Positions 46,701 to 63,074 of a DNA stretch of 64,000 bases are shown piece after piece. Under the pieces are notes generated by a model, which did no database searches, was not told the DNA's origin, and saw nothing but the letters and a program-made list of their open reading frames with translations. Positions within the stretch are counted from its first letter, which is position 1. Each line of letters opens with the position of its first letter. The stretch covers positions 311,501 through 375,500 of the forward strand of contig CAWZYM010000298.1 in NCBI GenBank assembly GCA_963966185.1, given 5' to 3'. Position numbers and translations under genes: made by a program. Origin of the DNA: Rhabditoides inermis (lineage: Eukaryota; Nematoda; Chromadorea; Rhabditida; Rhabditidae).

Positions 46701-47784
46701 GCGCGAAATTGCCCTTCTTAACATGCTCGGGAGCAAAAATTATCTTATAAAACATTGATCAGTAGACAGTAGACCTTCCGAAATATGCCTTCACATTGAA
46801 AATCCGAGTGGAGGACCTCAACATCTTCTCTTGAGAGAATTGTTTACTAATTGCATAATATTACGAAACGCTCTGGCGAGACAGTGACAGATCCGATTGT
46901 CGATAGAGCAGAGAGAAAGGAGATGTCAGATGTTCGAGCCTCCGCCAACTGTCTTGTTTGTAGTATGTTTAAAATTAAATTTATTACACCACGAGGATGC
47001 TTCACACATGAAAATGCCTGTGAACAATGACAATGGAGGGGCTGCAGTAGAGTACTAGATGTTATGGTTCTAGAAAACCAGTAATGAGAATCCACGATGA
47101 CGGTGTGTCTTCTGGCTAGCGGCTGACAACGTGTCAGGGTGGTCGCCAACCCACCGCGGTAGCGGAACTTCTTTCGGCCCGCCGCGCGATCAGTTACCCA
47201 ATTTTCCGAGTGAACGGAGTGAAAGACCGATGCTATTCGCGTGCTGTTCATGAGTGTTGCTTTTTGTTGCGAAAATAAAGGAACACTCAATGTTCTTTGT
47301 TGTCGTTCTATTAAGTTGGTAGGTGTTCATTATTATTGGTAGCGTGGCGCAAAAATAGGCGAGATGAGAATGAGAGTTTGCGAGCCGTATCCAGTATCAT
47401 CATTTTTGTCAATAGTTTGAGCTCAAACTGATCGTGAATGAAGTGAAACGATGGTGATAGCAAAATAAGTGGTATAACTTTGCAATTAGCTCACGAGCAT
47501 TTTTAGCAATTCAGTTCTCATATAATTGCTTGTGGACCAAGACTGCTTAAAACCAATAATCTTAGTTAGTCGCAGCGTAAATGGAAAGAACAACAGCGTG
47601 TCATTCACGTTCTATTCACGCTAGAAAATATAGTTTTACGAAAGTCGTATGAGCAATTATAATTTTCGAACTGATAGTTATAGTGGGCTCGCAAATGAGT
47701 TTCACGCTTTTCACGAGAGACTTTAGGGTGGTTAGAGAAAGATCAGAGCCCGTTCAGAGGGGTTTTCAGTTTGACAAAACTTTG

Positions 47785-47863
47785 CGTGACCGGCGGGAAT
47801 TGAACCAGCGAACATGTTCTTGTCAAGCGAGAGCGTTACCAGTACGCTAGCCAGGTGTGGTGA
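47785..47863 (-). repeat. tRNA-like sequence, unit 2
   Basis: Copy of 38239-38317. Confidence 0.5.
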
Positions 47864-48277
47864 CTCTTTGGCGAATAGGAACTGTGAACGTGAGTTGAAA
47901 GTCGCACTGTCCAACAGTTTGGGGTACTGTAAAACTATTGGACAACATAATGTTTTTTGACGAGAAATGTTGAGCTGAGTGCAAACGGAATATAGTGAGT
48001 AAAAGTGATTATAATCTGACAAAAACATGTTTTTGCTGTTTGCGCATCATCTATAGACCAGAAGGAGAATTGTTATATTAAAATACAAAATTTATACGTT
48101 CAGTTCAACATAACCTTTCAATCATTAGCGGTTATACATGTTCAATATGTACAGCTCGATATGTACAGCTTCCACTAAATAAGTGAAGTCTACATCAAAA
48201 TCGCCTTCTGCCTTATATGATGTTTAGTTATGCAGAATATTGATTGTTCCGGTTTTTAATGTTAGTGATGACGACAC

Positions 48278-48503
48278 CTCAGCCATAGTCTGAATCTCTT
48301 CCTTGCCCACAGCCGGAAGCACGGTGGCTCGCTCCTTCTTGTTTACACCGTCGTCGAGGATCGGCTCTAAAAATTCAATATCTATGTGTGTGTCATCCGG
48401 GTTCTCGACTCTTTCGCTACGCACTGGTGGAGATCTTCTTGCTGCAGTTGATGGCAGCAATGACGGCAGTCGAGAGCGGCACCGCAATAGAAATGAGGGA
48501 GAA
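48278..48503 (-). pseudogene. Exon remnant of the membrane protein, unit 3
   Basis: Copy of 38732-38957. Confidence 0.75.
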
Positions 48504-49107
48504 CTGAAAATTATGATCATTGACAACTGATCGTAGTAATTTTTTTAGTTGTCTACAACGACGAACGATATTTTTGTTTTAGTTTCAGATAACCGTTCCT
48601 AACTCAACGAGCATATCACTATACATTCCTTCATATGCCGAAAGTTCACATCAACAGCCGTAAGGTATTCTCAAGGTATATAATGATTGCATTTGCACTC
48701 TTTATTCACAAAATATCGTCTGGCAACTTATTAAAGGTAGTGGAATTGACCATACCATGATATAGTGCATACGTTCGAAGTTAAAATGTCAAAATATTAC
48801 ATTATGAAACGATTATTAAATTATTTAAAACATGTTAAGAAAGTTTGATTTCGTAGTGCCACTAAGGAAAATTGGTGACTGTGCTTTGGTGTTGTAATAT
48901 ATCATCTTTTGAAAGTATTTCCTAGTAAAGGTAGTTGGTTTGTATTGAATTGAATTATTGCTATTGCAACGCGGAACTGACGCTTAGCGTGTCAGTGAAG
49001 AATTGAGTGACACCGGTCAGTGAACAAATGAGTGGCAACACGGCCGAGTCGTGGGCTATTGTGAACAAGGGTGAAACACCATCAAACATTATCAATTACG
49101 TATTACA

Positions 49108-49721
49108 TCAAAGTTCCCGCCAGTTTTTCAGTTGAAAGTTGAAATCACCTCGCTCCATTAGCGCGCCATTGTGGTTGGTTCCGTTGGTTCTTTGGTTTTT
49201 TGCGATCAGTGGTTGGTGCTCCAATCTCTTTTTTATGATGTAGCTCTCATAAACTGTTTGTCTTGTAAAGGTAAGCATGAACCTTTTGCCAATATTTCTT
49301 GGTAGAGGAATCTAAAACAAATTAAACAAGTGATGACAAAGTGTACTTACGATAGAAATCATAGTGCGTTTGAACAGCGGCACCCTCACAGATTACTCCT
49401 GCACAATGTTTGATTATTGTTGCGTAGTCCGGGTGATGATCGACTCCCCAAAACAAATTGTTAGTTTTTCATCGATGAGGTTATTAAGTGTACCTGTTTG
49501 GTGTTGTGAATGATTTCTCTCATCCGATCCGAAATCAGATTATTTCTTAGCATGTTTTTGACTAGATCTTGGGTAATTCTAAAAGCATTAGTTTTACAAC
49601 GTTATTTATATTCAGCTAACCGTTTTTGTCCGGTTCTCCAACCATATCACCGTCAGAATTCGTTGGAATTTCACGCGTTCTACATATTTTCACATGATAC
49701 GATTCTTGCCCGAAAATAAGC
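49108..49721 (-). pseudogene. Family X exons, minus strand, unit 3
   Basis: Copy of 30046-30659 (offset 19062). Confidence 0.55.
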
Positions 49722-50203
49722 CTTATATTATTATCATTTATGGAATCAAAGGTAAGAGAAGGATGTTTCCGCGTTGTAGAGTTATCTGAAAAGAAAGACT
49801 GTAAACAACTTCTTCATTATTTATTGCGTTACTTCGTATCTGCATTGTAGTTCCTGCAGCATCCGCGACAGACTCAAGAAAATATGTGTTCTGAGAACAA
49901 CCCTAGAAATTGATTCATTTACTACTTCCGTTTACAATAACTCATTTTTTGTTCAGAAAAAAATAGTCAAGTCATACCTGTGGCCACGGAAGCGGGGTTA
50001 TAGACAATGTGTTTATACTAAAATCATTTGTTTGTTTCCAGTACTTTCAATCTACCCGTTAAGGTACAAAGTGTAAGTGAAACGTCTGACTCACCGTGCA
50101 TATTTGTATCCAGTCGAGTAATTGTTTAGATGTATAGCAGGAGGAGACGAAGGTGCTGCTAACATCGCATCAACATCCTGTATACGTTATATATTCAAAT
50201 GAG

Positions 50204-50711
50204 ATTTGATATCACAGCCGGAAACCACGAAAAAGTATCACCTTTTTATCCAACGTTTCGGCACTAAGCCTTCATCAGGGATGGACAGAACACACCTACA
50301 ATCACAGATAAGCAATAAAAAACACAAGCAATAGGTTACAAGGTATGCGGTAAAACGGAAATGAATATGAATAAGTGGTATGGGTAACGTGTGATCATGT
50401 GTGATCATAGGGCGGGGTAATGCGCGGCGTGGCCCGCGGCAAGACTCATGCACCAGTGATCAATCGATACGGCTACACCGGAAGTCGAGATTAATAGGAA
50501 CTAGAGAGACAGTAGAAGTGTGCGAGTCTAGCTTATTCACTTATTCATATTCATTTCCGTTTTACCGCATACCTTGTAACCTATTGCTGGTGTTTTTTAT
50601 TGCTTATCTGTGATTGTAGGTGTGTTCTGTCCATCCCTGATGAAGGCTTAGTGCCGAAACGTTGGATAAAAAGGTGATACTTTTTCGTGGTTTCCGGCTG
50701 TGATATCAAAT
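50204..50711. mobile_element. 508-bp foldback element, unit 3
   Basis: Copy of 31142-31649. Confidence 0.75.
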
Positions 50712-51164
50712 GAGCCGTCTCAACTGCATAGTTTGTTTCATTGATCCATCCGGAGTTCTACATATTGCTCGTCTCGGTGGTCTCGCTCGCAGAAATGACC
50801 GAGTTTTTATGCAAATTTCATCTGTCTAGCCGCCGTCAATTCATCTGACGTACCCCATATGTATAACTCTGGATTGGAGCAATGCAAACATGAAACAAAC
50901 TATGCAGTTGAGTTCTGAACTTCACTCTGAACAACATTTGCCTCTTTTGGAGCGAGTCGAAATTCCACCTATGAACCGAGTTATTTCGATTTTTTGGTAT
51001 GTTTTTAAAAAAAAATTAGAACTTTTTACGGATAGTACTGTATAATTTCATTGACAGTTCTTCCACTCATGTACCACGCGTAGATACTTGCAGAAAGATA
51101 ATGACGAGGCTATTCATCGAGGTAGTATATGTATACACTGAACGAATGAAACATTAATTTTCAG

Positions 51165-51537
51165 ACGTTGCTGAAAGTTTTCGACAATGAGTGTTCTCTC
51201 CAGAATGTACGAGTATTTCTTCAAGGAGAAGTGAGTACAACAGACATTTTCTTAATAATAACTAGTCAGGCACCTGAAATGCTCGATTCCTTTACAGTGG
51301 ACAATCCTCAGTCAAGCTTCGTCAAATATTACGGAGCGGGGAAGACATGGAAGCGGCCTGAGTGGGAAGTATGTAAATATTAACATTGCAATCATAATAA
51401 TCATATGTTAGGATATATACGGCGCGTTACGACTGGAAGGACACATCAGTAGCAAGCGGATAGAAAAGCGTAACCCTAGCTATTTAACCGATCAAGGAAA
51501 AGAGCTTCTTGCTAGCCTACGAGAAGAAGTTGGCGCG
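51165..51537 (+). pseudogene. Family X exons, plus strand, unit 3
   Basis: Copy of 32103-32475. Confidence 0.6.
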
Positions 51538-51686
51538 GTAAGTAACATATGCATAAACATATTAGTTACAATTTTATATATGATTATTCCATTCCATTTC
51601 TTTCGCCCCCCCCCCCCCCCGGCCGTCGCTGCCGCATGTTCTGGAAACCTCCGTGAGTCACGACTGGGCCCGCACGGAGAAGCCCG

Positions 51687-51947
51687 ATGGAGCGAAAAGA
51701 CGTCATCCACATCGCCGTCCTCAACGCTCGCTCTCTCCGGACAGAGAGGAGACTATTGGAGATGGAGGAGGCCGTGAACAAGGTGAGAGTGGACGTTCTC
51801 GGGCTCTGCGAAGTCAAGCGCGACGCACCCGGAAACGTCTTCTGAACCAGAGCCGGTACGAATTCTACCCCACCGGAGGAGGAAAGAAGCATGGCGTGGG
51901 TTTTCTATTGAGCCCCGTCTACGCGAACCGCGTCGTCGGATTCAATT
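51687..51947 (+). pseudogene. Truncated LINE endonuclease domain, unit 3
   Basis: Copy of 32620-32880 with the same disabling changes. Confidence 0.8.
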
Positions 51948-52432
51948 TCATCTGTCTAGCCGCCGTCAATTCATCTGACGTACCCCATATGTATAACTCC
52001 GGATTGGAGCAATGCAAACATGAAACAAACTATGCAGTTGAGACGGCTCCACTCTGAACCACATTCGTCTCTTTTGGTGAAGGTCGAAATTCCATCTTTG
52101 AACGGAGTTGTCTCGGTTATTTGGAAAAAAAATTCAAAGGAAGTTTAGAACTTTTTTCGGATAGTACTCTATCTATCTATATAATAATTAGATACGAACC
52201 TTCGCTCGCTCGCTCCTGCACCAGCGGGCACAGGTACTTGCAGTTGTAAACGAAACTTGGCGTGGTCAAAACCGACCTAACAATCAAGTTATTAGTTATA
52301 ATCAGTCCTGCTACTGCACATACGTCATAACACGTTGAAAGTTCTTGTAGCGGTGTAGGAGTTGACATGGGAGGGTTGCTTATTTCCACGATCGCCCTGA
52401 GGTTTTAGAAGTGAGAACAATGTATGTACTTA

Positions 52433-53307
52433 CGAGGAGTGTAGTAGGGGCCATCTCGGATTTGTACCAAATTGATAGAATACCTTAGTTAGGACCCTAG
52501 TCATTGAATTGTGGTGTCCGAATTTCCTAAACGAACTATACGTTTCCGGTACGAAAACGTACAAGGCTCGTTTTTCGTGTTCCTCTCACACTACCCGGCA
52601 GTCGAAGACCGAGACACTGCGCACATGCTTTTTGTTTTGTCAAAAATTTATGGACTTGTACTTTCTGACCCTATCATCATTTTCTCATGGTCCATGAAAC
52701 AACTCTATCAAATAAGTTTTTTTAATGAGACAGTCTTGTCGATCTCGATGTCAGCTGTCTATCGTCGTAGTGACGTAGTGATATTTGCATCAGCCGTATG
52801 TAGCTCGCAACTGCACCGTCTTCTGTCAGAGAAGTCCCGAACGTCGTCAAGCTACTTCACACTGTCGTATGTAATTTGATAGTGTGCGATTATTGTGTAG
52901 AGTTGAAGGTTGTAATGATCATCTTCTCTGTTCCTGACAGTTGCCGTTCTTGAAGAGAAACCATCGAGTCGGTCATATCTTTCGTCAATTTTTTTCACTA
53001 ACCAGTGATTGAAGAGCGAGACGATCAACCAAATGATTTGGCAAAACAAAAAGCATGTGCGCGGAGTCGAACTCGTGAGGGTCATTTCGGCAGGCAGACG
53101 CTTTCGCCACTATGCCACAACGGCTCGGTCTTCGACCGCCGGGTAGTGTGAGAGGAACGCGAAAAACGAGCCTTGTACGTTTTCGTACCGGAAACGTATA
53201 GTTCGTTTAGGAAATTCGGACACTACAATTCAATGACTAGGGTCCTAACTAAGGTATTCTATCAATTTGGTACAAATCCGAGGGTGTGGCCCCTACTACA
53301 CTCCTCG
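52433..53307. mobile_element. 875-bp foldback element, unit 3
   Basis: Copy of 33365-34239 with the TTA flanks. The tRNA-like core is at about 53057-53126 on the minus strand. Confidence 0.85.
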
Positions 53308-56300
53308 TTAGCGTACATCATCAGTATAATCTCACTCACTTCTTTTTGATTCGTTCATCAAACCAGTATTTGACTCCGCCGCGACCTTTCTTCTTTATAA
53401 ACTTCAATACAATAGAACGAATTAGGTCTTGGTTGTACGTGAACCTGAACGAATTAATAATAAAAAAGTTTCGTTATTATACTACATACGCAACAGGCGA
53501 TTTGCACATTGCTAGAATAAATGCCACTGCGCAGGCTCTCGGCACGCAGTAGTGATTGTCCTAAAAATAGTATTTTTTTAAAGTGAAAAAAAGAGTGCAA
53601 ACGTTTTGGACGGGCAACTGAGTTTCGCGCGCAAAAGATAATTTGGTTGTTCCCACATGGTGATACGTGTGATAGAAAGTATCCAAATGTGTCTGATATA
53701 TTATATTATTGATATCAAGTATTGTATATAACTAACCTTAAAATATGTATCATCGTTGTTGACGAAGTCGTAAATTGTTATATTCTTTTTCTTCGAGTTG
53801 TGTACGTATCTAAACTTATGAAGTGAAATATATGTTAATTGCACAACAGTGCCTGGCGGCTGTTTTTGCATTCCATTTATTATTCAAGGTCGACATAATC
53901 TCCAAAAAACTGTTTAACTGACTTGTGGTGAACTAAATATATTTAAAGTATTATAAAAACTTTATCCTCAAACACTGACCATTTTCTTTTTATCTGCATC
54001 AGTAACTCCGCCTGCTCCGATCAGCCTTCCAAACATAAAATGCTCATGAATTCGTGGCTTGCGATGGAAGTGTGCCAATCTACCCACTATACGCAGCGAG
54101 CAAATAATGAATACTAGACCGATAGCAAGAATGTGGTCATTCAATTCAACATTCTGAAAGTTTTTTTTTTAATTTTAAAGGTAGTGTACCCTCTGAATCT
54201 GGGTGCATGTGTAGATACAACGTGTCATTGTTTACGACTCAATGAGTATATTGTGATGATGCAAACATATATTCTGAAACAATTTAGTTTTAAAAAAATA
54301 TTTGAATATTGAAGTGAGAAATCGAAGAAACTAATAACTTTTAATCAGCTCGGGGGTGTGTGCACAACTGCACGAAGTTACACAATTTGATCACACTAAC
54401 GGCTGTTTCATTCAAGACAATTTATTTGCATGTGTTTATATATTGTTTCTTATGTCATTCTTATTTTATATAACATTTCTACTATGTGTTTCTTTTACTA
54501 AACTGGCGAAAACAGCTGATGGGAAATTATATGCTAAACGCAGTAAGATATGTTGAATGATGTTAAAAATCATAACTCACAACGTTGCGCAAATATGCGT
54601 ATCATGTTGGATTAAAATAAAAGTTTGATAAATTTTAATTTCATCATTTTTTATCACAAACAACCATAAACGACATAAAACATACCTCTAAAAGACATTG
54701 ATAATACATTCGTGATATTTTTATATTTGATTCAGAGGGTACTACCTTTAAAGAAAACACATACAGCTATTGAGCGCACCTTTGTGTGTGCGCAGTGAGA
54801 AATAACTTGGCCGCGTTGCTGGATGAGTACGCAAGTGCCGTGGCGCAGAGGCGGGTGGAAGCGGGTGAAATGAAGTGACTGTGGTATGACCCACAATTGG
54901 GTTTGGGAAGCTGAAACATACGCGGATATTCAAAACAGGCTATAGCGATCGCACCGTGGTTGGTAGTGCGAGCAGAAGGGCTAGACGTTACAAGTGAGGG
55001 AGAGCGAAGCGGAAATATCCGAGAGAGCGGAGGCCGGCCTGGGTCCCAAAGCAGCCAGGCCGCCGCGGCAAGAGAGATGAAGAAGAGGAACCAGCGGAGA
55101 ATCTACAAATCCATAATAACATTTATAAGATCATAAGTAAACATATGTGACCAAAAAATAATTCAACATATGTAATGTACATTAAAACGTCTGGTAGACG
55201 ATGAAAAGAAACCAACACTCTTGAAACCAAAACCAATTCGGATAAAAATAGCGTGTTCAGAATAGGTAAAAAAAAGCAGTGATGTTCCGTGGAACATCAT
55301 TTTGTATTTGTCATTTAGGATTTGAAGATATTCTCAGTCATACAAACTTCAACGCAGACATACTTACAATATTTATTTTTGACAATTCAATGATTGATCG
55401 ATACAATATGTTTTTTTTTCAGATTACTAAACGATATGATTGGAATTAAAGAGATTATGATTCAACTCCGTTATGAAGTATTTCTAGTTTAGTTCCTATA
55501 TTTCGAGTTTCGAGCGAGCGTCATTTTTTCTGGCGCTGACCAATTTGTTTTAATTTAAAATTTTCATACTTTTTTATTCTTATGTACGAGAGTCAACAAT
55601 TTGGACATTACGAGAGTCAACAACTTGGACATATTTTTTTTACTCTCATGAGGCAACTTATTTGCATAACCATTATAATGTTTGTTTTTTCAAGATTCAT
55701 CGTTCTGCTCGACTCGCACTCTGTGGCTGTGCCGTCTCGTGTGCGCCGGTTTTCGTTTCTCATCGCTGCTGATTCAGGTCATGTCTACGTATTGGGGGGT
55801 TTGACCTAAGAGTTTTCTTGCAGTGCCCGCGCTATCGAGTGCGCATTTCACGAGCTCTGGACAGTGCAGTCAACAATGCAGTGAACAGATTCAAGGGGTT
55901 GGTGAGGTTCGTTTTGACTTTTCAAATCAAAATGTTTTACAGATAGTAGTGACTGACGTGAGAAGGTTTATAGGTTTTCCGCTTAGAGTTTCAATTTGAA
56001 GGCGCCATTCGAAAAGCATTGATCACGTTTAAGTACCGAAATCTTCATTCAAAGTTGCGAAATTTGCATACAGAAAACGTCGATAGGATAGACTTTTCAC
56101 GAATAAAACTTTTATAACCATGAAGAACACATGTAGCTATCAGAAAAAACTGTTCAGTTAAGGATTTTGTCTTTTACAAGGCAAGTTAACGTGAATCGCG
56201 CGCCAAAAAAAGTGAATCGCGCGCGAAATTGCCCTTCTTAACATGCTCGGGAGCAAAAATTATCTTATAAAACATTGATCAGTAGACAGTAGACCTTCCG

Positions 56301-57304
56301 AAATATGCCTTCACATTGAAAATCCGAGTGGAGGACCTCAACATCTTCTCTTGAGAGAATTGTTTACTAATTGCATAATATTACGAAACGCTCTGGCGAG
56401 ACAGTGACAGATCCGATTGTCGATAGAGCAGAGAGAAAGGAGATGTCAGATGTTCGAGCCTCCGCCAACTGTCTTGTTTGTAGTATGTTTAAAATTAAAT
56501 TTATTACACCACGAGGATGCTTCACACATGAAAATGCCTGTGAACAATGACAATGGAGGGGCTGCAGTAGAGTACTAGATGTTATGGTTCTAGAAAACCA
56601 GTAATGAGAATCCACGATGACGGTGTGTCTTCTGGCTAGCGGCTGACAACGTGTCAGGGTGGTCGCCAACCCACCGCGGTAGCGGAACTTCTTTCGGCCC
56701 GCCGCGCGATCAGTTACCCAATTTTCCGAGTGAACGGAGTGAAAGACCGATGCTATTCGCGTGCTGTTCATGAGTGTTGCTTTTTGTTGCGAAAATAAAG
56801 GAACACTCAATGTTCTTTGTTGTCGTTCTATTAAGTTGGTAGGTGTTCATTATTATTGGTAGCGTGGCGCAAAAATAGGCGAGATGAGAATGAGAGTTTG
56901 CGAGCCGTATCCAGTATCATCATTTTTGTCAATAGTTTGAGCTCAAACTGATCGTGAATGAAGTGAAACGATGGTGATAGCAAAATAAGTGGTATAACTT
57001 TGCAATTAGCTCACGAGCATTTTTAGCAATTCAGTTCTCATATAATTGCTTGTGGACCAAGACTGCTTAAAACCAATAATCTTAGTTAGTCGCAGCGTAA
57101 ATGGAAAGAACAACAGCGTGTCATTCACGTTCTATTCACGCTAGAAAATATAGTTTTACGAAAGTCGTATGAGCAATTATAATTTTCGAACTGATAGTTA
57201 TAGTGGGCTCGCAAATGAGTTTCACGCTTTTCACGAGAGACTTTAGGGTGGTTAGAGAAAGATCAGAGCCCGTTCAGAGGGGTTTTCAGTTTGACAAAAC
57301 TTTG

Positions 57305-57383
57305 CGTGACCGGCGGGAATTGAACCAGCGAACATGTTCTTGTCAAGCGAGAGCGTTACCAGTACGCTAGCCAGGTGTGGTGA
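57305..57383 (-). repeat. tRNA-like sequence, unit 3
   Basis: Copy of 38239-38317. Confidence 0.5.
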
Positions 57384-57665
57384 CTCTTTGGCGAATAGGA
57401 ACTGTGAACGTGAGTTGAAAGTCGCACTGTCCAACAGTTTGGGGTACTGTAAAACTATTGGACAACATAATGTTTTTTGACGAGAAATGTTGAGCTGAGT
57501 GCAAACGGAATATAGTGAGTAAAAGTGATTATAATCTGACAAAAACATGTTTTTGCTGTTTGCGCATCATCTATAGACCAGAAGGAGAATTGTTATATTA
57601 AAATACAAAATTTATACGTTCAGTTCAACATAACCTTTCAATCATTAGCGGTTATACATGTTCAA

Positions 57666-58592
57666 ACAAAAGTGGAATAGCGGCTGAGCAGTTATACTTT
57701 AAGCTTACCGCCGCGCGTAACGGGCTTGTTAATCACGGATTGTGTTGTTACATGTTTGTGACATCTTTCTTGTGAGTGAGTTCATCTTACAATCGTAAAG
57801 AAAGACGCAGTATGAGTTAGTACTAGTCCACAGAAATTAGAATTCTGTCCTTCATTTATCGTGGAATTACTCACGAATAGTCACGATTCACGTGATGATA
57901 CAGTAATCGTCGTTTCTTTTTGCTCTTATAATTCCTGCCCTTTCCTCGTTCAGTGTGATATGGTCTTATCCATCATTTGTCTCTATCCCGTATGTACTCG
58001 CCATGTTGTATTGTACATATATGCAGAACCTATTCGGATTATCAAATGCTAGTTCTTTCCGAGTCGCGCCACAGTTTCCCCCGAGTGTCTTTGTCTTGCC
58101 AGTCCAGTGTCTCCCATGTTAACCCGAGTTATCAGCCAGTTACGTCTCCGAGTATTCCCGGACGGACGGACATGCCGTTTTTTTTTTTAATAATATAATA
58201 TATTTCTCCATAGAAACAGAATCGCAATGACATCATGGGAAGCACAACAAAAAGTTATATTAGGATCGTCCCTCGCATCCCGTGTCTAGTTCTAGTGAAT
58301 TGCGAAAAGGGGTAATCTAGAATTCTAGACAGGCTCCAGATCGTTGTATCATTCATCATTACTCTATTTTACTTTACTTTATTTTCTAGTGATACACTCT
58401 TTTTTTGTAACTCGAACCATTTTGAGAGCCTGCTTGGACATGTCTCAATTGAAATCATTTCGGTGCTTTTCTTCAATTGAGACAATCCGTACAAGCGAAC
58501 TACTTTTACTTCGAAATACTTTTAAAGGAACGTACTCCTCTAAGTTTCGTGTGTAAACTACGACTGCTACCAATAATGCTGTGCGGCGGAGG
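57666..58592. other. Unique non-coding sequence right of the tandem array
   Basis: No gene is supported. At about 58424-58530 there is a decayed relative of the foldback arm of the 8082-8825 element (ACTACTTTTACTT and the CAATTGAGACAAT block). Confidence 0.4.
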
Positions 58593-58769
58593 ACACTAGC
58601 CGGACTGGTATTCGATTTTGCTACTTTCTACATCTACGGCATTGAGACTGGAGAGGAATCCTCGAAGACGATGCAACTCTCGGAGACGTCTCTTCGCGAT
58701 CGATCGTCGGAGCCCGGATCTTCCGCCGCCGAGATCGAAACTTCCCCAGAAGCCGCAAGCAGGGGATGA
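58593..58769 (+). CDS. Possible terminal exon of an unidentified protein
   Basis: An open frame after a GGAG-type AG at about 58591 encodes a hydrophobic stretch (LAGLVFDFATFYIYG), then an acidic, Ser-rich tail (ETGEESSKTMQLSETS, ending EAASRG) and TGA at 58767-58769. Composition resembles the last membrane helix and cytoplasmic tail of a membrane protein. The acceptor is weak (no polypyrimidine tract visible) and no upstream exon was found in the neighbourhood, so it may be a stranded exon. Confidence 0.3.
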   Translation, partial: TLAGLVFDFATFYIYGIETGEESSKTMQLSETSLRDRSSEPGSSAAEIETSPEAASRG

Positions 58770-59167
58770 CAAGCATCACCAACAATACGTACGCATCCAC
58801 GGGACTATTGAAATCCGTATTGTTGGAACTCGCAGTAGGCGTTGTATTACTGTACTTTACCGTAACCTTACCGTAAATTACATTGCCATGTTCTACATGA
58901 TTCGAGATAAATATTCTGTTTCTGATAATTTTGGTAGTCGATATTTTTCAACAGATCATCGATCAAATGCATCAATAATCGACATTTTCTGTGAATATGA
59001 ACGTTTACGAGTGACTTGCATCTTGAAAGTTGGAATTTTCGTACAGAGAAACAGTGATCAAAACGGATCGGTACATATACAATGGATATGGTTACAAGAC
59101 AGCGTATATCCTATATCAATAATGCCCACGACAAAACATAACAAAACAGGTAACAGGTAAAAGAGAG
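58770..59167. other. Non-coding stretch
   Basis: The 58618-59160 reading frame has no recognisable domain. No other feature was seen. Confidence 0.35.
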
Positions 59168-59285
59168 CCCACCATGTTCGACCGGCTGGTGGGTTTCGAG
59201 TTACGCGAACTGAAGTTGCGACCGCCCTTCTCTCGTCATTGCAGCGAATGAGAAGGACATGGTAATTCGAGTTGTCTACAATCGA
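59168..59285 (-). repeat. Dispersed first-exon-like repeat, copy 4
   Basis: The minus strand carries CGAATTACCATGTCC, then CAATGACGAGAG and ACATGGTGGGC, the same order as in the copies at 1975, 15703 and 21728. The donor GT context is weaker here. Confidence 0.45.
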
Positions 59286-59437
59286 TACAGTCGGTAAACA
59301 GTGGAAGAACACGTGCGGATGAGTGCGCGAGAATAGGGATTCGATAAAAATGAATCACTGTCGATATCAGGAATAAAACAAAACTTTTGATCACAACAGT
59401 AGTCAGTATTCCACATTCTTATTTAATTCATCAATAA

Positions 59438-59443
59438 TTTATT
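59438..59443 (-). terminator. Polyadenylation signal AATAAA of the HDEL gene
   Basis: AATAAA on the minus strand only a few bases after the stop codon at 59450-59452, suggesting a very short 3' UTR. Confidence 0.55.
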
Positions 59444-59449
59444 GTTTAT

Positions 59450-63074
<3,625 letters not shown>

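Larger units (their letters stand above)
38611..48156. repeat. Tandem unit 2 of 3
   Basis: Same order and content as unit 1. Differences seen: about 25 extra bases near 39345-39380 (TTTAATGCA motifs), a C-run of 15 instead of 10 at 42088-42102, and scattered single-base changes. Confidence 0.95.
48157..57665. repeat. Tandem unit 3 of 3
   Basis: Same content as units 1 and 2. It resembles unit 2 in the long C-run (51606-51620) but unit 1 in lacking the extra bases near 39345. It ends at TACATGTTCAA, about 12 bp short of the other units, where unique sequence resumes. Confidence 0.95.

Noticed and set aside
29093..57665. Tandem units as an LTR retrotransposon or DNA-virus integration
   Set aside because: No reverse transcriptase, integrase, polymerase or capsid-like protein was seen, and the unit boundaries show microhomology, not terminal repeats with target duplications.
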